Assembly (NCBI GenBank): GCA_963854835.1
Contig: OY978525.1
Location: forward strand, 111,117,417-111,181,416
Length of the DNA stretch: 64,000 bases
Direction: 5' to 3'
Source of the DNA: Megamerina dolium
Lineage: Eukaryota > Arthropoda > Insecta > Diptera > Megamerinidae
A program made the translations under genes and the position numbers. This document shows positions 61,500-64,000 of the stretch, one piece after another (positions within the stretch are counted from its first letter, which is position 1; every line of letters starts with the position of its first letter). The notes under the pieces were generated by a model, which was not told the DNA's origin, ran no database searches, and was given only the letters and a program-made list of their open reading frames with translations.

Positions 61500-62965
61500 T
61501 CAAAGTGGCTTAGTCTTTGTCTATCAAGAGCTTGACATTCACAGAGAATATGCACCGAGCTTTCGATGTCTATGTTGCAGAATCTGCAGACATCAGTTTC
61601 CGATAGATCTTACTTCTTTAAGTGATATCTGAGACTGCAGTGACCTGTGAAGTAACCACAAAGAATACGTATGTCAGCTCTACCAAACGTGAGTATCTAT
61701 TTAGTTGTCCCTTTATTTGGGATGAGGAACTGTTTTGCTTGATGCTGCCCTATACTATTGAGCCAGTGTTCTGCAAATTTCCTTTCATCCCATTTTCTGA
61801 TAACCTCCTTGGCGTGGCATCTTACCAAACCACAGAAGGGTTCCGAGCCGAGCAGGTGCTTTTCAGGGCCCTTTTTAGCTAGTGTATCACCTACTTCGTT
61901 CCCCTTGTGACCTTCATGACAAGGTATGCACCTTAAATACTACAGGATTTAGGTTTCCTAGCTCATTTAGAAGGCTGAGATATTCATCTACTAATTTAGA
62001 GATTCTGCAAATTTCTTTTCCTCCCATTTCCTGATAACCTCCTTGGCATCTAGCCAAACCACAGAAGGGTTCCGAGCCGATCAGGTGCTTTTCAGGGCCA
62101 TTTTTAGCTAGTGTATCACCTACTTCGTTCCCCTTGTGTCCTTCATGACCAGGTATCCACCTTAATACTACAGTATTTAGGTTTCCTAGCTCGTTCATAT
62201 GGCTGAGATATTCATCTACTAATTTAGAGATTCTGCCAATTTCTTTTCCTCCCATTTCCTGATAACCTCCTTGGCATCTAGCCAAACCACAGAAGGGTTC
62301 AGGGCCGATCAGGTGCTTTTCAACGCCCTTTTTGGCTAGTTTATCGACTATTTTATTCCCCTCGTGTTCTTTATGGCCAGGTGTTCACCTTAATACTACA
62401 GTATTTAGGTTTCCTAGCTCATTTAAAAGGCTAAGTTATTCATCTACTAATTTAGAGGTGATTGTGAAAGATTGAAGAGTTTTTAAAGCTGCTTGGCTAT
62501 CTGATAATATATATATATAAATGTGGGATCCTTTCATCTTTCGTCGAAAACACTCCCGCACACATATTTTAATGGCATGAATTTGCGCTTGGAAAATTGT
62601 TGGGTAAAAATCCATTGAGATTGATCGTTTAAATTTGAGGCCATAAATACCCGCCCCGGTTCCATCATCTTTCAGCTTCAACCCGTCCGTGTACCAGACT
62701 TGTGAGCCATGCTTGAAGGTGATTGAATTTTTTCTCCAATGCTTCTCTTTCGCTTATAACGATGTCGATGTCGCGGAAGTATGGTATATTTTAGACCAAT
62801 ATGACCTAAAAGAAAATCGGGCTATTGGCGAAGTTTTCGAAAACTTTTAAGTGCCCGGTTAGATCTCCATTTTTGTATTTGGCGATACCTTGCAACCTTA
62901 AGGCTGAGGGGCAGGATAGGAAGTGGAGGGATGTGAAGAAGTACTTCCATAGCATCGGTACGACA
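61500..62965 (-). mobile_element. Non-LTR retrotransposon RNase H fragment with threefold internal duplication
   Basis: Right to left on the minus strand: linker LRLQGIAKYKNGDLTGHLKV and DIDIVISERE, then the RNase H domain with GAGIYGLKFKRSISMDF, TIFQAQIHAIKIC (Glu region), ILSDSQAALKTLQSF (DSQ), VVLRWIPGHEGHKGNEVGDTL, IGSEPFCGL, and at the far left a Cys/His cluster CRFCNIDIESSVHILCEC. A segment of 76 codons (228 bp) covering the LVDEYLS to FCGL part is present three times in tandem. Frameshifts and stops are present. The RT itself is not in the window. Confidence 0.85.
61771..62460 (-). repeat. Three tandem 228-234-bp copies within an RNase H domain
   Basis: Units 61771-62004 (234 bp, with a 6-bp insertion), 62005-62232 (228 bp) and 62233-62460 (228 bp). 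The landmark AGGTTTCCTAGCTC recurs at 61951, 62179 and 62407. The two right units are in frame with each other (76 codons). Confidence 0.92.
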
Positions 62966-64000
62966 AGTTTGCATTGTCTCCATGACGCCAACACAAGTGT
63001 TATAATAGTAAAACAGATAGAAGTCTACTTACGACAAAAAATTACTAGTTTCTTTATATGCTAAATTCTGATTCTTCACCAAAATTCTCAAGATCCTCCT
63101 ATATTTCGATATTGACAAATATCAAGTTTATGCTCATTTGAATGTTAAATATTCATTTTCAGGGAATTTTAGTAAATATTAATGCAACATTTCAATAACG
63201 ATGTTTGTTTATATATTGTATATATATATAAGAAGTCATATCAAAATAACAACTCCTAACATTATTGGATTTAACCAATTAACTAACTGACTAATCATGC
63301 ATCTGTGTACACAATGCAATGCAATGCAATCCGTTTGTAAAGTAAATCAATTATTATTATGATTATTATATGACGATTATATGCTATGATATACCATAGT
63401 CTATCGTACCATAGATAGAGGTTAGTGCATTAAGTGTGTAGGCGTGAGATAATTTGTTTTCGAAAGTGTATGTACATAAACTATAATACAAGTACTGTTA
63501 AGGCTTGTTTGGCTTTGATTTTTTAATTTATTTTTTTTTTTTTCATAAATAAACATTATGAATATGACAGCTGCATTCACTTGTAATGTACATAAACTAT
63601 ATTTACAGGAATATAATTGAATCTTTATGTATACAATTTATTATATACTAAATCATAGATTTCATTCAGAAGCTTTTGTATGGAAACTCGAAACTGAAAC
63701 TGAATGCAAGAGTATATATTTTTAATTTCATTTTGTTATAAATAATGTTTTTCTGAAGCTATCATCTAATTTGCATTTGGATTTTTTGGCATCAAAATAA
63801 AGAGGAATTCTCCAAGTGAAGAGAGTTCAATATGTTGTTGCTTTATTCCTTTTACTTGCAACAATTTTACGAATTGTATTTGCCTTGCTTCTTTCGTATA
63901 AAAATGTTTATCGATGAACGTATTTGGTATACTGATGACCGGATGAAGCGGAGTTATTGCATCTAAAGTGACAGTACATTTGCGTTATCAGTATAAAAAG
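62966..64000. other. AT-rich intergenic DNA to window end
   Basis: No gene recognised. Open frames lack domains. Confidence 0.6.

Overview
The window looks like nuclear DNA of a higher (brachyceran) fly, most likely a tephritid fruit fly. The one intact host gene is an intronless orthologue of Drosophila four-jointed (fj). The surroundings are very AT-rich and full of short microsatellites ((CAA)n, (GTT)n, (GAT)n, (AT)n). The mobile-element mix (mariner, Tc1, non-LTR retrotransposons, a tRNA-derived SINE) is typical of insects. A mariner remnant with DD41D spacing, a type I know from tephritids, supports the family guess. The species call is inference.

Layout: 0-9.4 kb is a TE graveyard. It holds SINE copies, a Jockey-type 3' fragment, a mariner carrying a nested SINE, an RNase H fragment of a second non-LTR element, a decayed mariner, and the 3' end of an endonuclease/RT LINE. 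From 9.4 to 24 kb is AT-rich intergenic DNA with SINEs, two arrays of 155-bp repeats and a CRE-containing inverted repeat. From 24.06 to 26.7 kb lies fj, with likely short uORFs, a 751-codon single-exon CDS and a candidate poly(A) signal. From 27 to 32.3 kb are SINEs, a 206-bp duplication, an 18-bp minisatellite and another mariner fragment. From 36 to 37.8 kb a Tc1-like element with intact ends abuts a DD41D mariner remnant. From 38.4 to 39.9 kb are a long (AT)n tract and a foldback-like cluster. From 42 to 64 kb are further non-LTR RNase H and RT fragments, a 554-bp mariner reduced to its terminal repeats and DNA-binding domain, a second copy of the 3-kb mariner, a 1.6-kb LINE copy retaining YADD, and a threefold in-frame duplication inside an RNase H domain.

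The only gene with a clear host role is fj, a Golgi kinase of the Fat/Dachsous planar polarity and growth pathway. Its isolation in a gene-free region of tens of kilobases fits a developmental gene with dispersed regulatory DNA, although no enhancer can be proven here. All other recognisable coding sequence comes from broken mobile elements. I found no clearly new biological system. The most notable structural observations are a shared GCCACATA 3' end between a LINE and a SINE family, a mini-mariner that encodes only a DNA-binding domain, and repeat arrays phased at 155 bp.
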